From CAZKBP01 sp964551015 (lineage in GTDB: Bacteria > Bacteroidota > Bacteroidia > Cytophagales > Microscillaceae), in the NCBI GenBank assembly GCA_964551015.1, contig CAZKBP010000051.1:1-31423 (forward strand): 31,423 bases of DNA, read 5' to 3'. Below the pieces are notes generated by a model. It did not search any database. It had not been told where the DNA came from and saw only the letters and a list, made by a program, of their open reading frames with translations. The first letter of the stretch is position 1, and each line of letters begins with the position of its first letter. Made by a program: the position numbers and the translations under genes. Positions 16,916 to 25,513 of this stretch are shown in pieces.

Positions 16916-17506
16916 ATGCGCTCAACAACCATTTTTCTCATTATACTTTTTGCTTTTGCTTCCTGTGGTTTAAATACTGTTAAATCCAAACCTGAAAATA
17001 TTCATATGTCCCAAGTTGATACTCAAAGTTCGTTTTATGATTTCAAAATAAAATCTCTGGATGGTTCCGAAGAAATTGACTTTGCCCGCTACCAAGGCAA
17101 AAAAGTGCTGATTGTCAACGTGGCCTCCGAGTGCGGTTTTACACCGCAGTATGAACAATTGCAGGGTCTGCACGAGCAGTATGGCGACCAAGTCGTTGTG
17201 CTAGGTTTTCCTTGTAATCAATTCGGGGGGCAGGAGCCTGGCTCGGCCACCGAGATTGCCCAATTTTGCAAGAAAAACTACGGGGTGAGCTTCCAGATGT
17301 TCGAGAAAGTAAAAGTCAAAAAAGGAGAGGATCAACATCCCCTCTACCAATGGCTCACTAACCAAGAGGCCAACGGCTGGAACGAGCAAGCTCCCACTTG
17401 GAATTTTTGTAAATATCTGATCAACGAGCAAGGCGAACTCGTGAAGTTTTATGGCTCTGCGGTTGACCCCGTAGGAGACGAAATCCTCAGTGCGATTGAA
17501 GGATAA
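16916..17506 (+). CDS. Glutathione peroxidase-family thiol peroxidase, lipoprotein form
   Basis: A 196-residue peroxidase. Residues 1-17 form a lipoprotein signal (FLIILFAFASC, C17). The GPx fold has the complete tetrad in cysteine form: C73 (ASECGFTP), Q106 (NQFGGQEPG), W162 and N163 (TWNF). Cysteine GPx enzymes usually use thioredoxin to reduce peroxides. The frame extends to a TTG at 16883; the ATG at 16916 is chosen because it gives a well-formed signal. An internal in-frame ATG at 17006 (M31) begins exactly where ordinary cytoplasmic GPx proteins start (MSQVDTQSSFYDFK). A TTG-N17-AATATTTG promoter-like sequence (16883-16910) lies immediately before the ATG, leaving almost no leader. The gene ends at a hairpin before menA. 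Confidence 0.92.
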   Translation: MRSTTIFLIILFAFASCGLNTVKSKPENIHMSQVDTQSSFYDFKIKSLDGSEEIDFARYQGKKVLIVNVASECGFTPQYEQLQGLHEQYGDQVVVLGFPCNQFGGQEPGSATEIAQFCKKNYGVSFQMFEKVKVKKGEDQHPLYQWLTNQEANGWNEQAPTWNFCKYLINEQGELVKFYGSAVDPVGDEILSAIEG

Positions 17507-17516
17507 AACAAGCTAC

Positions 17517-17553
17517 AGGGTTCAGGCTGTAAGGTATAGATTGCCTGAACCCT
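17517..17553 (+). terminator. Terminator-like hairpin between gpx and menA
   Basis: AGGGTTCAGGC (17517-17527) and GCCTGAACCCT (17543-17553) form a perfect 11-bp stem with a 15-base loop, ten bases after the gpx stop. AAAATTCTT follows, so the T-run is weak, but the stem is strong. Confidence 0.65.
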
Positions 17554-17628
17554 AAAATTCTTGATAATGCTAAAAATCCTTGTCCTACAAGATGTAAATC
17601 CTGACTTGAAATCTGAACCCCGCAATCT

Positions 17629-18531
17629 ATGAATCTCCGTGCTTGGCTTTCTGCTTTTCGTTTAAGAACCTTGCCTTTGGCTTTGGCGAGCATTCTGATG
17701 GGTAGCTTTTTGGCGGCTTATTACTACGGATTCCGAGACTCGGTATTTTTATACGCAGCCTTGACCACTGTCTTTCTCCAGATCCTCTCTAATTTGGCCA
17801 ATGATTATGGAGATGCTATCCACGGAGCCGATAGTCTTTACCGAGAAGGCCCCGCGAGGGCGGTGCAATCAGGTCAGATTAGTTCTCGAGCGATGCTCAT
17901 TGCCATGGTTTTATTCAGCTTTTTAGCCTTCGTTTCAGGGTTAAGCCTGCTTTATGTAGCGATAGATTCTTGGCAAACTTTCTGGTTCTTTCTTGGTCTG
18001 GGAATCCTTTCTATCATCGCCGCGATTACCTACACTGCGGGTAAAAAACCTTATGGCTATGCAGGTTTGGGCGATATTTCGGTTTACCTCTTTTTTGGAT
18101 TAGTGGGCGTATTAGGGACTTTTTTCTTGCATACGCATCTTTTTTATTGGGATATGATGCTGCCAGCCAGTAGCTGTGGATTGTTTGCAACGGCCGTGCT
18201 GAATATCAATAACATCCGTGATATTGAATCCGATAGAGATGCGGGGAAAAAATCTGTGCCTGTACGCATCGGTAGAGAAAAAGCAGTACTCTATCACTGG
18301 TTTTTGTTAGGAGGAGGCTTACTCTCGGCGGTTATTTATGTGTTGATGCATTTTGCCCACCCTTTTCAGTGGTTATTTCTGATGACCATTCCGCTTCTGC
18401 TTATCAATGCGCGCGCGGTAGCCACCAAAAAGAAAGCAGCAGACTTAGACCCCTACCTCAAACAAATGGCGCTGAGTACACTATTTTTTGTATTGACTTT
18501 TGGCATTGGGCACGTACTGGTTTTGATCTAA
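17629..18531 (+). CDS. menA: 1,4-dihydroxy-2-naphthoate polyprenyltransferase (MenA)
   Basis: A 300-residue integral membrane UbiA-family prenyltransferase with about eight or nine helices. It attaches the polyprenyl tail to DHNA to make demethylmenaquinone. Both diphosphate-binding Asp motifs are present: NDYGDAIHGAD (58-68) and NIRDIESDRDAGKK (195-208). The N-terminal AWLSAFRLRTLPLALASILMGS is typical of MenA rather than UbiA or other paralogues. Its presence means the organism respires with menaquinone, as usual in Bacteroidota. No other men genes are adjacent. It is followed by a divergent deformylase gene that has its own promoter. Confidence 0.93.
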   Translation: MNLRAWLSAFRLRTLPLALASILMGSFLAAYYYGFRDSVFLYAALTTVFLQILSNLANDYGDAIHGADSLYREGPARAVQSGQISSRAMLIAMVLFSFLAFVSGLSLLYVAIDSWQTFWFFLGLGILSIIAAITYTAGKKPYGYAGLGDISVYLFFGLVGVLGTFFLHTHLFYWDMMLPASSCGLFATAVLNINNIRDIESDRDAGKKSVPVRIGREKAVLYHWFLLGGGLLSAVIYVLMHFAHPFQWLFLMTIPLLLINARAVATKKKAADLDPYLKQMALSTLFFVLTFGIGHVLVLI

Positions 18532-18538
18532 GAATCAA

Positions 18539-18568
18539 TTTGATTTCTCTCGCTACTTTATATATTTG
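18539..18568 (+). promoter_or_regulatory. Bacteroidota-type promoter for the deformylase gene
   Basis: TTTG (18539-18542), an 18-base spacer and TATATTTG (18561-18568) match the Bacteroidota primary-sigma consensus TTTG-N17-21-TAnnTTTG. The predicted start is near 18574, about 20 bases before the ATG at 18595. This is the clearest promoter in the window. Confidence 0.78.
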
Positions 18569-18594
18569 TATTCAGGAACAAAGTACAATGCCGC

Positions 18595-19077
18595 ATGAAA
18601 TCTGATCGAGTGTTATTGCTAGGAAATCCTCTTTTACATCGAAAAGCTCGTCCCGTCCAAGCAGCTGAATTGCCAGACATTCAGCCGATTATCCAAGATT
18701 TACACGATATTCTATTTGAATTTAAAGAGCAATACGGAGCCTTCCGTGCGATTGCTGCCCCTCAAATTGGAGAGCCGATACGTCTTATTTACCTGCATAT
18801 TGACCATCCCACGGTAATTATCAATCCGGTTTTGCAGAATCTGAGCAGAGAGATGTTTGAAATTTGGGACGATTGTATGTGTTTTCCCAATCTGTTGGTG
18901 CAGGTCAAAAGGCATCGCCGTTGTACGCTAGAATATTATGATGAAGATTTTCAGCCCCAAAGTTGGGATTTAGAAGAGGAACTAGCCGAACTCCTTCAAC
19001 ACGAATGTGACCATTTGGATGGAATTCTTGCTACCCAAAGAGCCATTAGCCTAAATCATTTCAAGTGGCGAGCATAG
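18595..19077 (+). CDS. Divergent peptide deformylase-family protein
   Basis: A 160-residue protein with the deformylase layout but altered motifs. Motif 3 is intact (QHECDHLDG, H136-E137-H140), giving two metal ligands and the catalytic glutamate. Motif 2, normally EGCLS, reads DDCMC (92-96); the metal-binding cysteine is kept at C94, while the Gly and Ser are replaced. Motif 1, normally GxGLAAPQ, reads FRAIAAPQ (50-57), losing both glycines. Metal binding is therefore likely, but standard N-formyl-methionine activity is uncertain. It is probably a paralogue of the housekeeping enzyme, expected elsewhere in the genome. It has its own promoter just after menA and no fmt gene nearby. The gene symbol def is withheld for these reasons. 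Confidence 0.85.
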   Translation: MKSDRVLLLGNPLLHRKARPVQAAELPDIQPIIQDLHDILFEFKEQYGAFRAIAAPQIGEPIRLIYLHIDHPTVIINPVLQNLSREMFEIWDDCMCFPNLLVQVKRHRRCTLEYYDEDFQPQSWDLEEELAELLQHECDHLDGILATQRAISLNHFKWRA

Positions 19078-19178
19078 GCACTTTAGGCTTCCTGTTTTTT
19101 TGAAAGAGGATTTTTATATCCAACTATTTAACCACGAGCCATCTATTTTTTCACGCTTTTATTTTTTGTTCAATTTTC

Positions 19179-19757
19179 ATGTTTCAGGTCAAGACACAAG
19201 AAATCAAGGAAGGAAAAGTTATCCAATACCAGATTTATCAGGGAGAAGCGTTGCTCTCTTTTGAGGAAGTGATCGAGGCGTGGCAAGCCAATCGTGATTT
19301 CCGAAAATTCTTCAATCAACAACTAGCAGCAGTATCTTATGATGCTTTTTTTTGGGAAACGCCTTCTATGAGTGCCTCAACCTTAGCAAAACCCTTTGAA
19401 TTTGTACTAGTGAAGAGCAAAATCTTGGTACATATCCAAACTGACGGGCGTGATTTCGAGCATTATTTCCAAACAGCAGAGCAAGTCGTTCACTTTCCGA
19501 ATCTGAGTGGAGATGCTCACTTAGTCGCCCCGTGCCCCGTCGTAGAAAAAGAAGCCTATGCACACTTGGCCTGTTTCGTCAGGAAGGCACCCGAGGCTCA
19601 GATACAAGCTTTCTGGCAGAAAGTAGGAGAGGTTTATGCCCAAAATTTGGGAGAAGAAAAACGGTGGCTGAGCACTTCTGGTCTAGGAGTACACTGGCTC
19701 CACGTGCGGATTGACTCTTTCCCTAAGTATTATCAATATAAACCCTACCGCACCTAG
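19179..19757 (+). CDS. DUF6940-like conserved protein
   Basis: A 192-residue soluble protein without a signal peptide or membrane helix. It resembles a conserved family of unknown function (DUF6940 as I remember it). Recognisable conserved stretches are AFFWETPSM, PFEFVLVKSK, VVHFPNLSGDAHLVAP, AYAHLACFVRKAP and the strongly conserved end LSTSGLGVHWLHVRIDSFPKYY. No catalytic motif is evident and I do not assign a function. It is 101 bases behind the deformylase gene and meets the SpoIIE phosphatase gene tail to tail with a 3-base gap. The gap before it contains an imperfect -7-like element (TATTTTTTG at 19160-19168). Confidence 0.8.
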   Translation: MFQVKTQEIKEGKVIQYQIYQGEALLSFEEVIEAWQANRDFRKFFNQQLAAVSYDAFFWETPSMSASTLAKPFEFVLVKSKILVHIQTDGRDFEHYFQTAEQVVHFPNLSGDAHLVAPCPVVEKEAYAHLACFVRKAPEAQIQAFWQKVGEVYAQNLGEEKRWLSTSGLGVHWLHVRIDSFPKYYQYKPYRT

Positions 19758-19760
19758 ACG

Positions 19761-21635
19761 TTACAAACGAATTCCTACCATCGTGATATCATCTCTTTGT
19801 AAGTGAGAAGAGGGCATGTGCCGTTTCAACTCGTAGCTCAAGATAGCCTTCTGTTTAGGCATATCGGTGTAGTGGTGATTTTCTAGAATTTCGATAAAGC
19901 GTTTGACCCCAAAGCGTCGGCGCTGTGCATTGGGCTGATCAAAAAAGCCATCCGAACTCAGATAGATACAATCATCTCTATCCAAGTCAATTTGTTGGCT
20001 CTCAAAGGGGAAATTCTTAGAATGTCCAAGCGTGCCCCCCACCGAACGTCTGGTTCCTTTGAGGCGACAAACTTGATGATTTTGGATATAGAAAAGGTCG
20101 TTTTTGGCACCCGCAAAAGTAATTCGAGTCATCGTACTATCAGGAATTTCTTCTAAGACGCATATGGTGGCGTCCATGCCGTCATTATTGCGATTTTCTT
20201 GTTGGTGAAGTTCGGCCTGGACTTGTCGATCAAGGGCTTCTAAGATGGCAGCAGGCTCGTAAATTTTTTGCTCTACTAGTATTTTATTCAATAGCATATG
20301 GCCAATCATACTCATAAATGCCCCCGGCACACCGTGCCCTGTGCAATCTACCACGGCCAGATAAGTGCGTCCCTGATGGCGAGCCAGCCAATAAAAATCT
20401 CCTGAAACCACGTGCATGGGTTCATAGATGATAAAAAATCGAGGAAAGCAAGCCTTTAATTCTTTTTCATCGGGTAAGATAGCCTGTTGGATTTTTTGCG
20501 CGTACTGTATGCTATCCATCAAGAGGCGTTGCTTTTTTTCTATTTTTTCGCTTTTGGCTTCAATTTCATCTAAGTAGATATGCATTTTTTCCAGCATCAG
20601 GGCAAAATCTCGGGAAAGCCCACCAATTTCATCCTGTGTATCCAGTACTTGGAAATCGGCCTCTCGGGAAAAATTTTGCTGAATCACACCCTCAATGGAG
20701 CTAGAAAGCTCCTGCACAGGTCGGCTGAGGTTGTGCGTAATGCGGAAAGCTAGCAAGATAATCACCAAAAGCAAAGAGGCCACCGCGATGGCTAGGATCG
20801 TTTTATTTTGCCAGCGAATCCGCTCTACCTCGGCCAGAATAGTACGATCTAATTCCTTGATTTTCTGCTCGATTTGGCTCGAGATATTTGCTAGCCTTTT
20901 TCTGAGTCCGCCGTTTTTGGTGAAGCCAATTTTTTGCTCGGTTTGTACCAACTGTGTAAAAGTATTTTGATACTTGCCCAGCAAATGAATCAAAGTTTGA
21001 CGGGCGGAATCTTGGGGCACTTTCTGCTTAATGTCTTGAGCTAAGACACGGATGGCCTGCTTAATTTTGTCTTGATATTGGTCTTCTTTGCGGATGATAA
21101 AATCTTTCTCGTGGCGGCGAATCATCAATAATTTACCCATATCCAAACCGTAGTGCTTGGCTTCTTCCTCAATCTGGTGGATATAAGTACGCATTTCCCC
21201 TTCTAAACCATAATCCTTGAAGCCCCGCCGGATGATCTGCGCAATCATCTGGTCATATACTTTTTCGTAGCGGTCAAATTTTTGAATAATTGAATCAATG
21301 GGAGATTTATCATCCAAAGCACGTAACTCTCGGGCGTTTTTGAGGGTTTCAAAATGTGCTTTGATTTGAGCAATATGAATCTTCCTTTCTTCTAAATAAT
21401 CACTGGTACTATCTTGGTAAAAGGCTGGGTTGATCGTCTCATCACTCAGAAAATCTCGCTCGATTTTCTTGGCCATTTGAATCTCTAGATTGATCTGAGT
21501 CAAGGTATTGAGAATTTTCTGGCTCCGTTGCTCTCTGCTCTCGAACCAGATATTGGCTAACACGATAAAAACCGTGATTAGAAAGAAAATAAAAAAAGAA
21601 AATAATAATTTGGCGCGTATGGTCTTGAAGCCCAT
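19761..21635 (-). CDS. Membrane sensor with HAMP and SpoIIE-type PP2C phosphatase
   Basis: A 624-residue signalling protein: membrane helix (about 9-28), periplasmic helical domain (about 30-275), second helix (about 277-297), HAMP (about 298-350), coiled coil, and a SpoIIE/RsbU-type PPM phosphatase (about 390-624). The phosphatase has VSGDFYW, DCTGHGVPGAF, SSDGFFDQ and RDDITMVGI, so all metal-binding aspartates are present. The periplasmic part shows two similar motifs, KKIERDFLSDE and IRRHEKDFIIRKEDQY, one per helical module. This resembles the helical bimodular (HBM) sensor domain of chemoreceptors. Such phosphatases usually dephosphorylate an STAS anti-sigma antagonist to control a partner-switching pathway; no such partner is in the window. 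It is a single gene, tail to tail with the DUF6940-like gene. Confidence 0.92.
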   Translation of the reverse strand: MGFKTIRAKLLFSFFIFFLITVFIVLANIWFESREQRSQKILNTLTQINLEIQMAKKIERDFLSDETINPAFYQDSTSDYLEERKIHIAQIKAHFETLKNARELRALDDKSPIDSIIQKFDRYEKVYDQMIAQIIRRGFKDYGLEGEMRTYIHQIEEEAKHYGLDMGKLLMIRRHEKDFIIRKEDQYQDKIKQAIRVLAQDIKQKVPQDSARQTLIHLLGKYQNTFTQLVQTEQKIGFTKNGGLRKRLANISSQIEQKIKELDRTILAEVERIRWQNKTILAIAVASLLLVIILLAFRITHNLSRPVQELSSSIEGVIQQNFSREADFQVLDTQDEIGGLSRDFALMLEKMHIYLDEIEAKSEKIEKKQRLLMDSIQYAQKIQQAILPDEKELKACFPRFFIIYEPMHVVSGDFYWLARHQGRTYLAVVDCTGHGVPGAFMSMIGHMLLNKILVEQKIYEPAAILEALDRQVQAELHQQENRNNDGMDATICVLEEIPDSTMTRITFAGAKNDLFYIQNHQVCRLKGTRRSVGGTLGHSKNFPFESQQIDLDRDDCIYLSSDGFFDQPNAQRRRFGVKRFIEILENHHYTDMPKQKAILSYELKRHMPSSHLQRDDITMVGIRL

Positions 21636-21823
21636 GGTGCTAGTTTTTTCAATGAAATAGATTCAGGCATAGCTGGTTCCGTGATTTATTAATCCTCGGC
21701 ATGCCTAATAAGTAACAAGCACTCTACAAGTTTAGTGCTATTCCACGTAATTTGTGCTTTCCTTATGTTATCTTTAGGTTAAAATTCAAGGTTTTGTACT
21801 TTCTTTTTATGAAATAAAAATCC

Positions 21824-24800
21824 TTATTTCTCAAGATGGAAAATAGATTTGAGTTCCTCATTGCTCAGATTACCGATCCAATTTTCGCCAGTACTGACGG
21901 TCATCTCGGCCAATTCTTTCTTGGCTTGGATCATCTCATCGATTTTTTCTTCAAAGGTTCCTTGGGTAATCAAGCGATAGACCAGTACGTTCTTTTGCTG
22001 ACCAATCCGATACGCGCGGTCAGTGGCCTGACTTTCCACGGCCGGATTCCACCAAAGGTCATAATGAATCACGTGATTAGCTTCGGTCAGATTAAGCCCC
22101 GTCCCGCCAGCTTTGAGCGAGAGCAGCATGGTTTTGATATGACTTTTATTTTGGAAATCTTCTACCATTTGATCTCGTTTTTTACGACTCACGCCCCCGT
22201 GTAGCCAAAGTGGCTTATGCTGGAATTTTTGCTGAATAAGCTTCACGAGCAAATCACCCATTTCTTTGTATTGGGTGAAAATCAAAGTCTTTTCGCCATT
22301 TTCGTAAATATTTTCTAATAAAGTCAGCAGCATTTGGGTTTTGCCAGAAAGAGCCGGATCAATCTGTGGCTTTTTGAGAAAATGGGAGGGATGATTACAA
22401 ATTTGCTTTAAGGCATTCATCAGTTGAAAAATAGCCCCTTGTCGGGAAATCCCTTCCTCGGATTCAATCTCTTTTACCTGCGCATCCACCACGTTTTGAT
22501 ACAAGGCAGATTGCTCTGCGCTGAGATAGCAAATTTGATTGGTTTCTATTTTGTCAGGAAGGTCTTGAATAATGCTTTTATCACTTTTGACTCTTCGCAA
22601 AATAAAGGGTGCCGTGATTTTGCGAAAGCGTTCTAATCTTTCTTGATTGCGCTCCAGCTCAATCGGCTTGATAAATTCCTCCTGAAAACTTTTGAGCGAA
22701 CCCAGATAAGCTTTATTACTAAAATCAAAGATACTCCAATATTCGGAGAGGCGATTTTCTACGGGGGTTCCACTCAGGGCGATGCTATGCTGCGCTTTTA
22801 TTTTTTTGATGGCTTTGGTCTGAGCGGTCGCCATATTTTTGATGTTCTGTGCTTCGTCTATGACCAATATTTCCCATTTGATTTTGGATAATATTTTCTC
22901 ATCACTGCGGGCAATCCCGTAAGTGGTAATGACCACATCGTTTTCTTCCACTTGCAATTCCCGATTCGCACCGTGATAGATAAATGTCTGTAAAGCCGGA
23001 GCAAATTTATGGATTTCCTTTTGCCAATTGGTCAGCAGAGTCGTGGGCACGACGATGAGTGCTTTTTTCTTATCCAGTTTATCTTCTTCTTTAAACTTCA
23101 AAAGTAAAGTGATGACCTGAATGGTTTTTCCGAGCCCCATATCATCAGCCAGAAGGCTACCAAAGCCCAAGCGAGCGTTTTTGTAAAGCCAAGCGTAGCC
23201 CCGCTGCTGGTAAGGGCGCAATGTAGCCTGTAAGCCTTCGGGTGGCGCGATGGCCTCTTCTTGCAAAATAGATTGGAAGAGTGCCTGCGCCTTGGCATCC
23301 AGCTCGATTTGCGCTCCCTCGTAATCTTCGCTTAGTCCGGCCTTGAGTAATTCTTTTTCTTTGAGTTCAGGCGGATTAGCGAGCTTGGCGAGCAGCGATT
23401 TCATCTCCTTTTCGTCAATCAGTACGTATTGGTTACGCACCTTGACCAAGCCCTCAGTACTTTGTAAAATTGCTAAAAACTCTTCGGGCGAGAGCGTTTC
23501 ATCATCCAAGGCAATTTGCCAGTCAAAATGCAGTAATTCTTTGAAACTAATAAAAGCCTTGTCCTTACCCGAGCTACCTTGAGCCTGCAAGCGCATAGAA
23601 AGCTGAGGGCGGACAATTTTGTGTAAGCTCTTGGGTAGCAATATTTGGACGCCCAATAGGCGCAGAGCCGGAATGGTTTTTTGAAGCACATCGACAAAAT
23701 CAATCGGGTTAATGAATAGCTCTTGCTCCCCTTTGCTGGCAATCAGAATTTTAAGCTTGGGCAAATAATCGGTCAAAAGGGCTAAATCTTGGAGTACTTC
23801 TAATTGCAAGCTTTGGTATTTTTTTTCCTGCCAAAGCGCGCGGAGTGGAACCAAATCTTGAATCGCTTCTTCGGAGTTTTGTATCCAAAAGCTCAGCGTG
23901 AAATCGCCTTGCTCTTCTCTTTCCTCTACTTTGAGCACGGGCAGATAACCCTTATGACGGAGGTTAAATTTTTGGAGCCACTTGCGAATAGAAATTGGAA
24001 GCTCTTTCTTATCAAAAGAGTCGGTCGTAATCGAAGAAAGCCCATAAAAAGCCAGAAAAACTTCATCGTAATCATAAGGGCGAGGATTGCGGGCATATTC
24101 ACTTGCAAAGTGATTCAAGAAAAGCGACAGCAAAGACTTCACTTGCTCTTCGGCCTCTGCATAGCGTGTTGCTTTGCGTGTTCTATAGATCAAAAGCCGA
24201 GGAGGGGTAATTTTTACCAAGTGATCAAAAATCTGCCTTACCTCCTCGATCAGCAAGGCTGGAATCCAGCGAATTAGATACTTATTTTCCTTAATCAAAA
24301 GGATTTCGGGCAAATAAGCACTGCGCATCAGCAAGAAGAGCGCAAACTGAAAGTTAAGATACAAAGCCACCACCGTGGGAGCGTAGTTTGGTAGCCGCGC
24401 CGGGTTGATATGCTGCAATTCATCAATCAAATGGCGGAGACTCTGATCCGTATCCAATGAAATTTCTTCTCCTCTTAGGCTTAGTTTCGTGTGCCGATAG
24501 CGAAAGTTTTCATCCACGTAGACCGAGACACGGTCCAAGTCTTCGCTAAATTGGACTTGCTCCAAAATCAATTTGATTTCTTGGAATTTGCCCACTTCTC
24601 TGGCGGCTAATTGGTAGTTTTTGGCTACAATTTCTTTAAAATCTTTTTCTGGATAAAAAAGCGGTTTTTCGTCTAATAACTGTAAAATCGTGGCCCGACT
24701 CTCGGGAATTTGGGAGAAATCTAACGCTTGGATCAACTCAGGACGAAATGCATATTCGTCTGCATCGGGCTCTGCTGCGAATAATTCGGCCAGTACTGGA

Positions 24801-25345
24801 ATGGCTGTGCCCAGACCTTCTTGCGAGTCTATTTCTCCTAATTTTTGTACCTCAGCCAATATATCCAAGCCGTGCAGTTGAAAAACCAGGAAGGGATTTT
24901 GATCAATCTCATTGGCCATCACATATATCACCGCGGCCAAGTGCTTGCAAGGCACCGCCCAATCTGGACAAGAGCATTCAGCTCTTAAATCTTCCCAAAC
25001 CTGCGGGAAAATCCTTACACCGATTTGGTTCAATTGGTCATAAAGCTCGGTGGGCAGCTCTCTTTGCAGCAGCTTTGAAAGTAAAAAAGGATTTTCCTGA
25101 ATGATGTGAAGGATATCTTCTCGCTGAAAATCAGAGAAAGTATCCAAATAAATTTTCTGCTTATAAGGCTGAGGACGAGAGCCGCGTACTTGGGCTTGGA
25201 TGAGATTGTCTTGGATATGAACATCCAAGACCGCCCCCTTATTCGCATAGGTTTTGCCGCGTGGCAAGCGGTTGCTATAATCGATGCTACGAAGAGCTTG
25301 GAGCCATTTTTTCCCCCACCAGGTTTGCCCGTATTGTTTTGCCAT
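21824..25345 (-). CDS. SWIM zinc-finger SNF2-family helicase/ATPase
   Basis: A 1173-residue protein. A SWIM finger (about 120-140, CSCPDW-x3-CKH: CxC...CxH) lies near the N-terminus. A long helical middle region (about 180-680) follows, then an SNF2/Rad54-type motor. The motor shows Walker A DDMGLGKTIQV (about 733-743), Walker B VIDEAQNIKN (about 825), SGTPVENRLSEYW, and the C-terminal lobe with TQYKEMGDLL, GGTGLNL and ATDRAYRIGQ (about 1105). All motor motifs are intact. Bacterial SWIM-SNF2 proteins are presumed to translocate on DNA and remodel nucleoprotein complexes or polymerase; the precise role is not settled. No restriction or phage-defence partner is adjacent, so a defence role is not supported here. 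Transcription is as a single gene, with a heptad-repeat array upstream. Confidence 0.94.
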   Translation of the reverse strand: MAKQYGQTWWGKKWLQALRSIDYSNRLPRGKTYANKGAVLDVHIQDNLIQAQVRGSRPQPYKQKIYLDTFSDFQREDILHIIQENPFLLSKLLQRELPTELYDQLNQIGVRIFPQVWEDLRAECSCPDWAVPCKHLAAVIYVMANEIDQNPFLVFQLHGLDILAEVQKLGEIDSQEGLGTAIPVLAELFAAEPDADEYAFRPELIQALDFSQIPESRATILQLLDEKPLFYPEKDFKEIVAKNYQLAAREVGKFQEIKLILEQVQFSEDLDRVSVYVDENFRYRHTKLSLRGEEISLDTDQSLRHLIDELQHINPARLPNYAPTVVALYLNFQFALFLLMRSAYLPEILLIKENKYLIRWIPALLIEEVRQIFDHLVKITPPRLLIYRTRKATRYAEAEEQVKSLLSLFLNHFASEYARNPRPYDYDEVFLAFYGLSSITTDSFDKKELPISIRKWLQKFNLRHKGYLPVLKVEEREEQGDFTLSFWIQNSEEAIQDLVPLRALWQEKKYQSLQLEVLQDLALLTDYLPKLKILIASKGEQELFINPIDFVDVLQKTIPALRLLGVQILLPKSLHKIVRPQLSMRLQAQGSSGKDKAFISFKELLHFDWQIALDDETLSPEEFLAILQSTEGLVKVRNQYVLIDEKEMKSLLAKLANPPELKEKELLKAGLSEDYEGAQIELDAKAQALFQSILQEEAIAPPEGLQATLRPYQQRGYAWLYKNARLGFGSLLADDMGLGKTIQVITLLLKFKEEDKLDKKKALIVVPTTLLTNWQKEIHKFAPALQTFIYHGANRELQVEENDVVITTYGIARSDEKILSKIKWEILVIDEAQNIKNMATAQTKAIKKIKAQHSIALSGTPVENRLSEYWSIFDFSNKAYLGSLKSFQEEFIKPIELERNQERLERFRKITAPFILRRVKSDKSIIQDLPDKIETNQICYLSAEQSALYQNVVDAQVKEIESEEGISRQGAIFQLMNALKQICNHPSHFLKKPQIDPALSGKTQMLLTLLENIYENGEKTLIFTQYKEMGDLLVKLIQQKFQHKPLWLHGGVSRKKRDQMVEDFQNKSHIKTMLLSLKAGGTGLNLTEANHVIHYDLWWNPAVESQATDRAYRIGQQKNVLVYRLITQGTFEEKIDEMIQAKKELAEMTVSTGENWIGNLSNEELKSIFHLEK

Positions 25346-25437
25346 TTTGCTTAATTGACGAATGAATCCCTTTGCTTTAACCTAAAAATAAACCGAAAAG
25401 GAATTTCTGCAAATAGAAAGGGGAATATTTTATGAGT

Positions 25438-25472
25438 GGAGTCAGGAGCTAGGAGCTAGAATTTAGGAGCTA
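25438..25472 (-). repeat. Left arm of the inverted heptad array (5 heptads)
   Basis: Five successive 7-base units, GGAGTCA, GGAGCTA, GGAGCTA, GAATTTA and GGAGCTA, run without a break. They are the reverse complements of the units in the right-hand array at 25514-25625, so the two arms can pair into an imperfect hairpin across 41 bases. Confidence 0.9.
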
Positions 25473-25513
25473 GTAAAAGGTAGTTCAGAACCACTATTGA
25501 GAAGCTAGATTCT

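Noticed and set aside
23804..24277. 157-codon frame opposite the SNF2 gene
   Set aside because: It lies wholly inside the intact SNF2 coding sequence on the other strand, with no domain signal; it is a shadow frame.
21824..25345. SNF2 helicase as part of a phage-defence island
   Set aside because: No nuclease, methylase, phospholipase or other defence gene, integrase or tRNA lies nearby; neighbours are core metabolic and envelope genes.
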